This document shows, one piece after another, positions 19,808 through 27,186 of a DNA stretch of 64,000 bases. Source of the stretch: Streptomyces abyssomicinicus (GTDB lineage Bacteria > Actinomycetota > Actinomycetes > Streptomycetales > Streptomycetaceae). Where the stretch lies: positions 1 through 64,000 of the forward strand of contig NZ_BBZI01000007.1 of NCBI RefSeq assembly GCF_008974245.1, in the 5' to 3' direction. The stretch's first letter is position 1; every line of letters begins with the position of its first letter. The position numbers were made by a program, and so were the translations under genes. The notes beneath the pieces are model-generated. The model worked only from the letters and a program-made list of their open reading frames with translations. It ran no database searches and had not been told where the DNA came from.

Positions 19808-20827
19808 GTGCGTGACTCAGGGACAGGCGTGGAGCGTTCCGGGAAGGGTGCGGGACTCGCTCTCGCAGTCCTCTCCGCGGTGGCGTTCGGTGGATCGGGT
19901 GTGGCGGCCAAGCCGCTGATCGAAGCGGGGCTCGACCCGCTGGAGGTGGTCTGGCTGCGGATCACCGGAGCGGCGCTGGTGCTGCTCCCGGTGGCGTGGC
20001 GCCACCGTGGACTGGTGCGGCGCAGGCCGCTGGTGCTCCTCGGGTTCGGCCTGTTCGCGGTGGCGGGCGTCCAGGCCGCCTACTTCGCGGCCATCTCCCG
20101 GATCCCGGTCGGCGTCGCCCTGCTGGTCGAGTACCTGGCGCCCGCCCTGGTGCTGGGCTGGGTGCGGTTCGTGCAGCGCCGGCCGGTCACCCGCGCGGCG
20201 GCGCTGGGCGTGGTGCTCGCGGTGACCGGGCTGGCGTGCGTGGTCGAGTTCTGGTCGGGGCTGGCCTTCGACCCCCTGGGGGTGCTGCTGGCCCTCGCCG
20301 CGGCCTGCTGCCAGGTCGCCTACTTCGTGCTGGCCGATCACGGCTCCGACGGCGGCCGGGAGGCGCCCGACCCGCTGGGCGTGATCGCCTTCGGCCTGCT
20401 GGTCGGCTGCCTGGCGATGACCGTGGTGGCGCGGCCGTGGGGCATGGACTGGGCCGTGCTGGCGGGGACCGTCGGCATGGACGGCACCCCGGTGCGGGCC
20501 TGGGTGCTGCTGGCGTGGATCGTGCTGGTCGCGACCGTCCTGGCGTACGTCACCGGTGTGGTGTCGGTGCGGAGGCTGTCGCCGGCCGTCGCGGGCGTGG
20601 TCGCCTGCGCCGAGGCCGTGGTGGCAGCGGCGGCGGCCTGGCTGCTGCTCGGGGAGCACCTGGGGGCGGTGCAGCTCGCGGGCGGTGTGCTGGTGCTCGT
20701 GGGGGCGCTGGTCGCCCAGTCCTCGACACCGGCCGCGGCCGCTCCGGAGCCGGTGGCCGGAGGCGGCGCGACGGTCGCCCACGCCGTCGACCCCGTGGCG
20801 CGGGCCGGGGAGCGCAACGAGGTCTGA
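19808..20827 (+). CDS. EamA-family transporter (RhtA-like)
   Basis: A 339-residue inner-membrane protein with ten hydrophobic helices in two EamA repeats (from about residues 15 and 170). These exporters move amino acids and other small metabolites. A short hydrophilic tail rich in Ala, Pro and Glu follows residue 300. I chose GTG 19808; GTG 19829 is equally open and would remove seven residues. Neither has a strong ribosome site. The gene is convergent with the oxidase at 20935. Confidence 0.87.
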   Translation: MRDSGTGVERSGKGAGLALAVLSAVAFGGSGVAAKPLIEAGLDPLEVVWLRITGAALVLLPVAWRHRGLVRRRPLVLLGFGLFAVAGVQAAYFAAISRIPVGVALLVEYLAPALVLGWVRFVQRRPVTRAAALGVVLAVTGLACVVEFWSGLAFDPLGVLLALAAACCQVAYFVLADHGSDGGREAPDPLGVIAFGLLVGCLAMTVVARPWGMDWAVLAGTVGMDGTPVRAWVLLAWIVLVATVLAYVTGVVSVRRLSPAVAGVVACAEAVVAAAAAWLLLGEHLGAVQLAGGVLVLVGALVAQSSTPAAAAPEPVAGGGATVAHAVDPVARAGERNEV

Positions 20828-20934
20828 CGCGGGCCGGGCGCCGTCGCCGCGGCGGGGAGTCCCGCGCGGCGGCCGTGGCGGGCGCGGCCCCCGCGGTGTG
20901 CGCCGGCGCCGCGCCCGTCACGGCCGCGCCGCCG

Positions 20935-21612
20935 TCATCCGAGGACGGCCGCGATGTGCGGCGGGACCTCCGTGCCGGGAGCGAGGTGGGCGTCCGGGAG
21001 CGGGGCCTCGTAGCCCTTGCGCAGGGGGAGGACGCCGGCCCAGTGGGGGAGCGCCAGGTCCTCGGGCTCGTCGTTGACGCCGCCGGTGCGGATCTTGGCG
21101 GAGACCTCGGTCAGATCCAGCCGCACCACCGCCGTGGCGGCCAGTTCCTTGCGGTCGGCCGGGCGGCACTCCCGCGACCGGCCCGGGACCACGTGGTCGA
21201 CCAGGGCGTCCAGCGCCGCGCTCCGCTCCTCGGGGTCGGTGACCTGGTACGCCGTGCCCAGCACCACGACCGAGCGGTAGTTGACCGAGTGGTGGAAGGC
21301 CGAGCGGGCCAGCACCACGCCGTCGACGTGGGTGACGGTCACACAGACCTGCATGCCCGGCTCCTCGGCGCCCGCCATCCGCATCGGACGCGAGCCGGTG
21401 GAGCCGTGGAGGTAGAGGCGCTCGCCGACCCGCGCGTAGATGGTCGGCAGCACGATCGGGGCGCCGTCGCGGACGAAGCCCAGGTGGCAGACCCACCCTT
21501 CGTCGAGGATCGAGTGCACGACGTCCTTGTCGTACGAGGCGCGCTGCGCCGAACGGGTCGGGACGGTGCGCTCGGTAGCCGTGTACTGGGCCCCCTGCAT
21601 GGCGTTCTCCAT
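20935..21612 (-). CDS. Pyridoxamine 5'-phosphate oxidase-like flavin-binding protein
   Basis: A 225-residue split-barrel FMN-binding protein. GWVCHLGFVRDGAPIVLPT (about 40-60), LYLHGSTGSRPMR and FHHSVNYRSVVVLG are the strand and flavin-phosphate contacts of the NimA/PNPOx-like family. It is probably a general flavin reductase rather than true PdxH. It is divergent from a MocR regulator with only 17 bp between the start codons, so the MocR protein very probably controls it. The coding region begins MENAMQG; no ribosome site fits, again suggesting a leaderless message. Confidence 0.85.
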   Translation of the reverse strand: MENAMQGAQYTATERTVPTRSAQRASYDKDVVHSILDEGWVCHLGFVRDGAPIVLPTIYARVGERLYLHGSTGSRPMRMAGAEEPGMQVCVTVTHVDGVVLARSAFHHSVNYRSVVVLGTAYQVTDPEERSAALDALVDHVVPGRSRECRPADRKELAATAVVRLDLTEVSAKIRTGGVNDEPEDLALPHWAGVLPLRKGYEAPLPDAHLAPGTEVPPHIAAVLG

Positions 21613-21629
21613 TGTATTAGTGCATAATA
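21613..21629. promoter_or_regulatory. 17-bp divergent control region with palindrome TATTA-N5-TAATA
   Basis: The space between the two divergent start codons is only 17 bp and almost all A/T, in a very GC-rich genome. It carries the inverted repeat TATTA (21615-21619) and TAATA (21625-21629). It could hold both -10 elements and an operator of the MocR regulator. Promoters of both genes must reach into the opposite coding sequence. Confidence 0.55.
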
Positions 21630-22967
21630 ATGTTTGTGCTAGGAGATTATCGGATCACGGGACGTCGCGCCACAGAGATTGCCGCCGACGTGGAGGGCGC
21701 GGTGAGCGCCGGGATGCTCGAACCGGGGCAACAGCTGCCTCCCATGCGGGAGTTGGCGGAGGAACTGGGGGTGAATCCGAACACCGTCGCATCCGCCTAC
21801 CGGATCCTGCGCGAGCGCGGGGTGATCGAGACGGCGGGACGCAAGGGCAGCAGGGTGCGGCCGAGGCCCGCCACCACGGGACGTGACGAGATCCGGGTCC
21901 AGGTGCCGGCCGGGGTGCGCGACGTCTCCAAGGGCAACCCCGACACGGCGCTGCTGCCCCCGCTGGCGCCCGCCTTCGCCGCGGCCGCCGCGCGGACGGA
22001 CGCGGCGCCGGTGCTCTACGGGCACCACCCCCTCGACCCGGACCTGGTGCGGATCGCCCGCGCGGACCTCGACGCCGACGGAGTGCCCGACGGCCCCCTC
22101 GCCGTCACCTCCGGGGCGCTCGACGCCATGGAACGGGTGCTGGGGGCCCACCTCCGGCCCGGTGACGCGGTCGCCGTGGAGGACCCGGGATGGGGCAGCG
22201 TGTTCGACCTCGTCCCGGCGCTCGGGCTGCGGGTCGTGCCCGTCGGCGTGGACGACGAGGGCCCGCTGCCGGACGCCGTGGCGCGGGCGCTGGAGGCCGG
22301 CGCCCGGGCGCTGGTGGTGACCGACCGGGCGCAGAACCCCACGGGGGCCGCGGTGAGCGCCGCGCGGGCCGGGGCGCTGCGCGAGGTGCTGGGCCTGCAC
22401 CCCGGGACCCTGCTGATCGAGGACGACCACGGGTACGGCATGGTCGACCTGCCGCTGCATCCGCTGGCCGGGGCCACCCGTTCCTGGGCGTTCGTCCGCT
22501 CGGCGGCCAAGGCGTACGGGCCCGACCTGCGGCTCGCGGTGCTGACCGGGGACGCGGTCACCGTCGACCGGGTCCGCGGCCGCCAGCGGCTGGGGCCGGG
22601 CTGGGTGAGCCGGGTGACGCAGCGGGCGGTGGTGGAACTGTGGACCGGCGGGGCCGTCGACCGGGCCGCCGTCGCCGGGTCCTACGGTCGCCGGCGCCGG
22701 GCACTGATCGCTGAACTGCGGCGGCACGGCGTCCCGGCGCACGGGCGCAGCGGGGTCAACGTGTGGATCCCGGTGCCCGACGAGACCGGGGCGGTCGCGG
22801 CGCTGCTCCAGGCCGGGTGGGCGGTCGCGCCGGGGGCGCGGTTCCGGATGGAGAGCGGACCGGCGGTCCGGGTGACGGTCTCGACGCTCACCGAGGGCGA
22901 CATGGCGGCACTGGCGCGGACGGTGGCCCGGGCACTGGAGGGCGGCCCGGCGCGCAGGCTCGTCTGA
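21630..22967 (+). CDS. MocR-family regulator (GntR helix-turn-helix fused to aminotransferase fold)
   Basis: A 445-residue PLP-dependent transcription factor. A GntR winged helix occupies residues 10-75 (LPPMRELAEELGVNPNTVAS). The rest is a class I aminotransferase fold whose PLP lysine is in SAAKAYGPDLRLA near residue 290, and which has TDRAQNPTGAAVS near 235. MocR proteins sense PLP or amino compounds and often regulate a divergent neighbour, here the flavin oxidase. The ATG at 21630 overlaps the operator palindrome; GTG at 21636 is also possible. Confidence 0.9.
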   Translation: MFVLGDYRITGRRATEIAADVEGAVSAGMLEPGQQLPPMRELAEELGVNPNTVASAYRILRERGVIETAGRKGSRVRPRPATTGRDEIRVQVPAGVRDVSKGNPDTALLPPLAPAFAAAAARTDAAPVLYGHHPLDPDLVRIARADLDADGVPDGPLAVTSGALDAMERVLGAHLRPGDAVAVEDPGWGSVFDLVPALGLRVVPVGVDDEGPLPDAVARALEAGARALVVTDRAQNPTGAAVSAARAGALREVLGLHPGTLLIEDDHGYGMVDLPLHPLAGATRSWAFVRSAAKAYGPDLRLAVLTGDAVTVDRVRGRQRLGPGWVSRVTQRAVVELWTGGAVDRAAVAGSYGRRRRALIAELRRHGVPAHGRSGVNVWIPVPDETGAVAALLQAGWAVAPGARFRMESGPAVRVTVSTLTEGDMAALARTVARALEGGPARRLV

Positions 22968-23012
22968 CGAAGGCCCGTGGGGCGCGGCCGGGGCCCTCGT
23001 AGCATCGCCGTC

Positions 23013-23918
23013 ATGATGAACCTCGAACGCCTGCGGGTCCTGGACGCGCTGGCGCGGCACGGGTCCGTGGGCGGTGCCGCCGAGGCGCTGCACGTGACCA
23101 CCTCGGCGGTCTCGCAGCAACTGGCCAAGCTGGAGCGGGAGGCCGGGGAACGGCTGATCGCCAAGCACGGCCGCGGGGTGCGGCTCACCGACGCGGGCCT
23201 GCTGCTGGCCCAGCACGCGGCACGCATCCTGGTGCAGGCGGAACGGGCGCGGGCGGACCTGGAGGCGCGGCGCGGATCCGTGGCGGGCGAGCTGCGGGTC
23301 GCGGCGTTCCCGACCGCCGCCCGGGGCCTGCTGCCCCGGGCGCTCGCGGCGCTGCGCGCGGAGCACCCCGCGCTGCGGGTGCGGTCCTGGGAGGTCGACC
23401 CGGGGGCGGCGGTGGTGGGCGTGGCACGCGGCGACCACGACCTCGCCGTGGTGCTCGACTGGCACGACCGGCCGCTGGCGGTTCCGGATGGGCTGCGGAC
23501 GGCCCCGCTCCTCGACGACCCCGCCGAGGCGGCGCTCCCGGCCGGGCACCGGCTCGCCGGGGAGGCGGAGATCGATCTCGCCGAGCTGGCCGGGGAGGAG
23601 TGGATCACCTGGGGCGCGGGGGAGTTCTGCCACGAGTGGCTGCTGGCCACCCTGCGGGCCAGGGGCGTCGAGCCGGACCTCGCCCACCGGGCCCCCGAGA
23701 CGCACACCCAGCTCGCCCTGGTGGCGGCCGGCCTGGGCGTGTGCGTGGTGCCCGCGCTGGGCCGGGAGCCGGTCCCCGACGGCGTGGTGACCGTGCCGTT
23801 GCGGCCGCGGGTGTCGCGCCACGTCTACGCGGTGTGGCGGCAGGACGCGGACCGGCGGCCGGCGATCCGCGCGGTGGTCGCGGCCCTGCGCGCGAGCGGT
23901 GGGCGCGGCGAGGGGTGA
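23013..23918 (+). CDS. LysR-family transcriptional regulator
   Basis: A 301-residue regulator. The N-terminal winged helix (residues 1-60) contains HGSVGGAAEALHVTTSAVSQ and LAKLEREAGERLI. The effector-binding domain from about 90 begins GELRVAAFPTAARGLLPRAL. It follows the MocR gene by 45 nt on the same strand but has a -10-like TAGCAT 7 nt before its own ATG, so it may be transcribed independently and leaderless. A second ATG follows immediately at 23016. The co-inducer and targets are unknown. Confidence 0.9.
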   Translation: MMNLERLRVLDALARHGSVGGAAEALHVTTSAVSQQLAKLEREAGERLIAKHGRGVRLTDAGLLLAQHAARILVQAERARADLEARRGSVAGELRVAAFPTAARGLLPRALAALRAEHPALRVRSWEVDPGAAVVGVARGDHDLAVVLDWHDRPLAVPDGLRTAPLLDDPAEAALPAGHRLAGEAEIDLAELAGEEWITWGAGEFCHEWLLATLRARGVEPDLAHRAPETHTQLALVAAGLGVCVVPALGREPVPDGVVTVPLRPRVSRHVYAVWRQDADRRPAIRAVVAALRASGGRGEG

Positions 23919-23961
23919 GGGCGCCCGCCGCCCGCCGCCCGCCCGCCCGCCGCGCGGCGGG

Positions 23962-24429
23962 TCAGCTCCGGGGGATCTTGCGGAAGTCCCAGGAGGCCAC
24001 GGCCTGCGGTGTGAGGCGGATCCAGGCGTGCCGGTGGTCGTGAGGCAGCTCCTCCAGGCCGAAGTACTTGCGGGCGAACAGGGTTTCCACGACGTCCAGT
24101 TCGGGGCACGGCTCGCCGGTGCGGGGGACCTCGCCGACGAACTCGGCGGTGCCGGACAGCTCCGCGCCGCGCAACTGCCCGTACTCCTCACCGGAGTCGA
24201 CCACCACGGCCACCCGCGGGTCCTTGCGCAGGTCGGCCCAACGACGGCTGCGGGTGAGGGAGTAGAGCCAGAGAGAGAAGCCGTCCCAGACGAACCACAG
24301 GGCGCTCACGTGCGGGGCGCCGTCCGGTGAGACGGTGGCGACACGGCAGGTGCGCCCGGTGGAGAGGAACGCGTCCAGTTCCTCCGCCGTCATCATGATC
24401 TTCCGGCCACGCCGCTGCTCCGCTGCCAT
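23962..24429 (-). CDS. PPOX-class FMN/F420-dependent oxidoreductase family protein
   Basis: A 155-residue split-barrel protein. TAEELDAFLSTGRTCRVATV, GAPHVSALWFVWDG and LTRSRRWADLRKDPRVAVVV are the typical ligand-binding strands of the PNPOx-like class that often uses F420 in actinobacteria. The ATG at 24429 follows GGAAAGG. It is convergent with the LysR gene, and starts next to the stress-regulon islet on the other strand. Cofactor assignment is inference. Confidence 0.85.
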   Translation of the reverse strand: MAAEQRRGRKIMMTAEELDAFLSTGRTCRVATVSPDGAPHVSALWFVWDGFSLWLYSLTRSRRWADLRKDPRVAVVVDSGEEYGQLRGAELSGTAEFVGEVPRTGEPCPELDVVETLFARKYFGLEELPHDHRHAWIRLTPQAVASWDFRKIPRS

Positions 24430-24551
24430 GTGCTGCCTTTCCCGGTCTCGTCGCCGGCGCGCCGCCGGCCAGCACACTCTCACCCGGGCCCCGGCGGGGG
24501 ACAAGGGGCCGGCCCCCGCGGGCGGTCCGGCGCCCGGGCCCGCCGCCCCGG

Positions 24552-24608
24552 CCGTGCATCCGGACACGGGCCGTGCATCCGGAGACGGACCGTGCATCCG
24601 GAGACGGG
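24552..24608. repeat. 19-bp tandem repeat, three copies
   Basis: Three consecutive 19-bp units (24552-24570, 24571-24589, 24590-24608), each CCGTGCATCCGGANACGG plus one base, are followed by a partial fourth copy. They lie in the 334-bp gap between the leftward oxidase gene and the universal stress protein. Apart from the palindrome at 24670 nothing else is seen in this gap. Confidence 0.85.
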
Positions 24609-24669
24609 CCGTCCGTCCGGCGCGCCCGGGCCACCCGCCGCCGGTCCGCCGACCGGCCTCGGCCGGATG

Positions 24670-24683
24670 GGGCCGGTCGGCCC
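24670..24683. promoter_or_regulatory. DevR-like palindrome upstream of the universal stress gene
   Basis: GGGCC-GGTC-GGCCC, perfect 5-bp arms with a 4-bp centre, 81 nt before the stress gene start. The geometry equals that of the mycobacterial DosR box (GGGAC-N4-GTCCC). The same arms recur at 25713 and 26371, before the next two genes. Confidence 0.5.
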
Positions 24684-24763
24684 TGCCCGGAGGTCCTGAG
24701 GCCCACGCGCGACGGCCCCGTCCCCCGGCAGGCTGACGGCAGACGCCGATCCAGGAGGCCACC

Positions 24764-25663
24764 ATGACCCGCACCATCATCGCCGCGATCGACGGTTCCC
24801 CGGCGAGCCGTGCCGCCGCCGGCTGGGCCGCCCGCGAGGCGCGGCTGCGCGGGCTGCCGCTGAAGCTCGTCCAGGTGTGGGAGCCGCTGCCCGACCGCCT
24901 GGCCGCCGCCACCGCCACCGACCTCGCGACCCTGGAGCACTGGAGCGGCAAGGTCCTGCGCTCGGTGGCCGAGGAGATCGCCGGGCGCCACCCCGGCCTG
25001 GACCTGTCCGAGGAGCTGATCGCCGGACGGCCGGCCGAGGTGCTTCCGGAGGCGGCCGCCGACGCCGAACTGCTGGTGCTGGGCTCGCGCGGCCTGGGCA
25101 GGCTGGGCGGGTTCCTGGTCGGCTCGGTGGGACAGGCCGTGGTCGCCGCCGGCCGCACGCCGGTGGTCCTGGTGCGGGCGGGGGAGACGGCAGCCGACGA
25201 GCACCTGCCCACGGCCGGGAACGCGACGGACGCCGCCTTCCGGCCCGTCGTCCTCGGCATCGACACCGAGCGGCCTAGCGACGCCGTCATCGCCTTCGCC
25301 TTCGAGGAGGCGGCCCGCCGTCACGCCCCCCTGCGCGTGGTGCAGAGCTGGACGCTGCCGCCGTACACGGTCCACGCCGTGGCCGCCACGGTCGACCTGT
25401 ACGACCAGTACGCCCGGGAGATGGCCGGGCTGCTGACCGAGACGCTGGCGCCGTGGCGGGAGAAGCACCCCGAGGTCCGGGTGACCGAGGTCTCGCGCAC
25501 CGGCGGGGCCGCCGACCATCTGCTGGACGCGGCGGCGGCGGCCTCCCTCGTCGTCGTCGGACGGCGCGTCCGGCGCGGCACGCTCGGCATCCACATCGGG
25601 CCGGTCGCCCACGCGGTGATGCACCACGCCACCGTGCCCGTCGCGGTCGTCGCTCACGACTGA
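24764..25663 (+). CDS. Universal stress protein, two tandem UspA domains
   Basis: A 299-residue protein with two UspA folds (about 1-145 and 155-299). Domain 1 has the ATP-binding pattern G-x2-G-x9-G: LGSRGLGRLGGFLVGSVG near residue 110. Domain 2 has VGRRVRRGTLGIHIGPVAHA, which is more divergent. Two-domain Usp proteins are the hallmark of dormancy regulons in mycobacteria and Streptomyces. It starts the islet that also contains a response regulator and GAF kinase, and is preceded by a DevR-like palindrome. The ATG follows GGAGG. A hairpin terminator follows. Confidence 0.92.
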   Translation: MTRTIIAAIDGSPASRAAAGWAAREARLRGLPLKLVQVWEPLPDRLAAATATDLATLEHWSGKVLRSVAEEIAGRHPGLDLSEELIAGRPAEVLPEAAADAELLVLGSRGLGRLGGFLVGSVGQAVVAAGRTPVVLVRAGETAADEHLPTAGNATDAAFRPVVLGIDTERPSDAVIAFAFEEAARRHAPLRVVQSWTLPPYTVHAVAATVDLYDQYAREMAGLLTETLAPWREKHPEVRVTEVSRTGGAADHLLDAAAAASLVVVGRRVRRGTLGIHIGPVAHAVMHHATVPVAVVAHD

Positions 25664-25673
25664 CCACGACCGG

Positions 25674-25713
25674 CCGTGCCCGCTCCGGGCCCGCGGCGGC
25701 GGAGCGGGCACGG
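25674..25713 (+). terminator. Terminator after the universal stress gene
   Basis: A perfect 14-bp stem (25674-25687 with 25700-25713) and a 12-nt loop begin 11 nt after the stop. The last base of the stem is the first base of the next palindrome. Confidence 0.65.
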
Positions 25714-25726
25714 GGCCCAACGGCCC
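25713..25726. promoter_or_regulatory. DevR-like palindrome upstream of the flavin-binding gene
   Basis: GGGCC-CAAC-GGCCC has the same arms and spacing as the boxes at 24670 and 26371. It lies 125 nt before the ATG at 25851. Confidence 0.5.
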
Positions 25727-25850
25727 ACCGCGGCCGGGACGGGTGGCCGCGCCGGAGACGGCCGGAGGACCCTCGCACGAGAAGGGGGCGAACCCCGAGA
25801 ATCGACGCACATCCTCTGCATTTCCGCACCGGGCGAAAGACGGAACGGCC

Positions 25851-26297
25851 ATGTACCGCAACGACGGATTCCGCGAACTCGACCGCCGGGAGAGCCTGCG
25901 CCTGCTGGCGACCGCCGCCATCGGCCGGATCGTGCACACCCGGCAGGCACTGCCCGCCGTGCTGCCGGTGAACTTCCGCCTGGACCACGACGGCGCGGTG
26001 GTGCTGCGCACCTCGGCCGCCTCCGAACTGGCCCGGGCCGTCGACGGGACCGTCGTCGCGTTCGAGGCGGACGAGGTCGACCGGGTGGCGGGAGCGGGCT
26101 GGAGCGTCGTCGTCACCGGGGCCGCCGAGGTGGTGACCGACCCGCGGGAGCACCGGCGCCTGCTGGAGCGCGGACCCCGCTCCTGGGTACCGGTGCCCGC
26201 GCGGCAGGAGGTCTTCATCCGGATCCTTCCCGAACTGGTCACCGGCCGGGAGGTGATCGGCGGGCACGCTCCGCACACGGCCGGCCTCGGATCCTGA
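25851..26297 (+). CDS. PNPOx-like flavin-binding protein of the stress islet
   Basis: A 148-residue split-barrel protein of the group that begins with a SLRLLATAAIGRIVHT segment and continues LPAVLPVNFRLDHDGAVVLRTS. These small flavin or F420-binding proteins (related to mycobacterial Rv2003/Rv3131-neighbour types) commonly accompany universal stress proteins in hypoxia regulons. The ATG at 25851 follows a GAAAGACGGA stretch. It lies between the stress protein and the response regulator, so control by that regulator is likely. Confidence 0.85.
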   Translation: MYRNDGFRELDRRESLRLLATAAIGRIVHTRQALPAVLPVNFRLDHDGAVVLRTSAASELARAVDGTVVAFEADEVDRVAGAGWSVVVTGAAEVVTDPREHRRLLERGPRSWVPVPARQEVFIRILPELVTGREVIGGHAPHTAGLGS

Positions 26298-26347
26298 GGC
26301 GGACCCGGCCGCCGGGGCGACCGGCCGATGGGCGACCCTGTAATCCG

Positions 26348-26394
26348 GGGCCGACCGGCCGGGGGCCCGAGGGCCGTCCGGCCCTGTCGGCCCC
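26348..26394. promoter_or_regulatory. Cluster of DevR-like palindromes before the response regulator
   Basis: 26371-26384 is GGGCC-GTCC-GGCCC; 26348-26361 is the near copy GGGCC-GACC-GGCCG; and 26380-26394 adds an overlapping GGCCC-TGTC-GGCCC arm set. They lie 100-136 nt before the regulator's ATG, which suggests autoregulation. Confidence 0.5.
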
Positions 26395-26483
26395 CGGCCC
26401 GGGCCGGAGATGCTCTCCGGCGGGGGCCGGCCCAGTCGGGCGGCGCCGTACGACGGCGCGGCGGACCTGCGAGAAGGAGAACG

Positions 26484-27176
26484 ATGTCGGACACCGGGCG
26501 GACCGGAACCGAGGGCCCGGTCAGGGTCTTCCTGCTGGACGATCACGAAGTGGTGCGGCGGGGCGTACGCGACCTGCTGGACGACGAGCCGGACATCACC
26601 GTGGTGGGCGAGGCCGGAACCGTCGAGCAGGCCATGGTGCGCGTGCCGGCGCTGCGCCCGCAGGTCGCCGTGCTCGACGTGCGCCTGCCGGACGGCGACG
26701 GGGTGTCCGTCTGCCGGGAGCTGCGGTCGCGGATGCCGGACCTGGCCTGCCTGATGCTCACCTCGTTCGACGACGAGGAGGCCCTGCTGGACTCCATCAT
26801 GGCCGGGGCCTCCGGGTACGTGCTCAAGCAGATCCAGGGATCCGACCTGATCTCCGCCGTGCGGATGGTCGCCCAGGGCAAGTCGCTGCTGGACCCCAGC
26901 GCCACCGCCAAGCTGATGGCCCGGCTCAGGGCCGGGGCGGCCCCGGAACCGGAGCCCGAGCCGCTGCCCGGGCTGACCGAACGGGAGCGGGAGATCCTCG
27001 CGCTGGTGGGCGAGGGCCTGACCAACCGGCAGATCGGGCAGCGGCTCTACCTCGCCGAGAAGACCGTCAAGAACCACATCTCGCGGCTGCTGGCCAAGCT
27101 CGGCGTCGAGCGCCGTATCCAGGCGGCCGTCATCGCCAGCCAGGTACAGGACCGGCAGGGCCGCGACCAGCACTGA
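26484..27176 (+). CDS. DevR/OsdR-like NarL-family response regulator
   Basis: A 230-residue response regulator. The receiver domain (about 12-130) has the acidic pair LDDH, the phospho-acceptor Asp in [13 protein letters not shown] (residue 65) and lysine in GYVLKQ. The LuxR-type DNA-binding domain (about 165-225) contains [20 protein letters not shown] and [18 protein letters not shown]. Sequence and the following GAF kinase make it an orthologue-like partner of mycobacterial DevR/DosR and Streptomyces OsdR. The ATG follows GAAGGAG. The kinase begins 10 nt after its stop. Confidence 0.92.
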   Translation: MSDTGRTGTEGPVRVFLLDDHEVVRRGVRDLLDDEPDITVVGEAGTVEQAMVRVPALRPQVAVLDVRLPDGDGVSVCRELRSRMPDLACLMLTSFDDEEALLDSIMAGASGYVLKQIQGSDLISAVRMVAQGKSLLDPSATAKLMARLRAGAAPEPEPEPLPGLTEREREILALVGEGLTNRQIGQRLYLAEKTVKNHISRLLAKLGVERRIQAAVIASQVQDRQGRDQH

Positions 27177-27186
27177 AAGGCCGACG

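Noticed and set aside
24188..26494. 768-residue minus-strand frame across the stress islet
   Set aside because: Covers three real genes; low-complexity Arg/Gly/Pro-rich translation.
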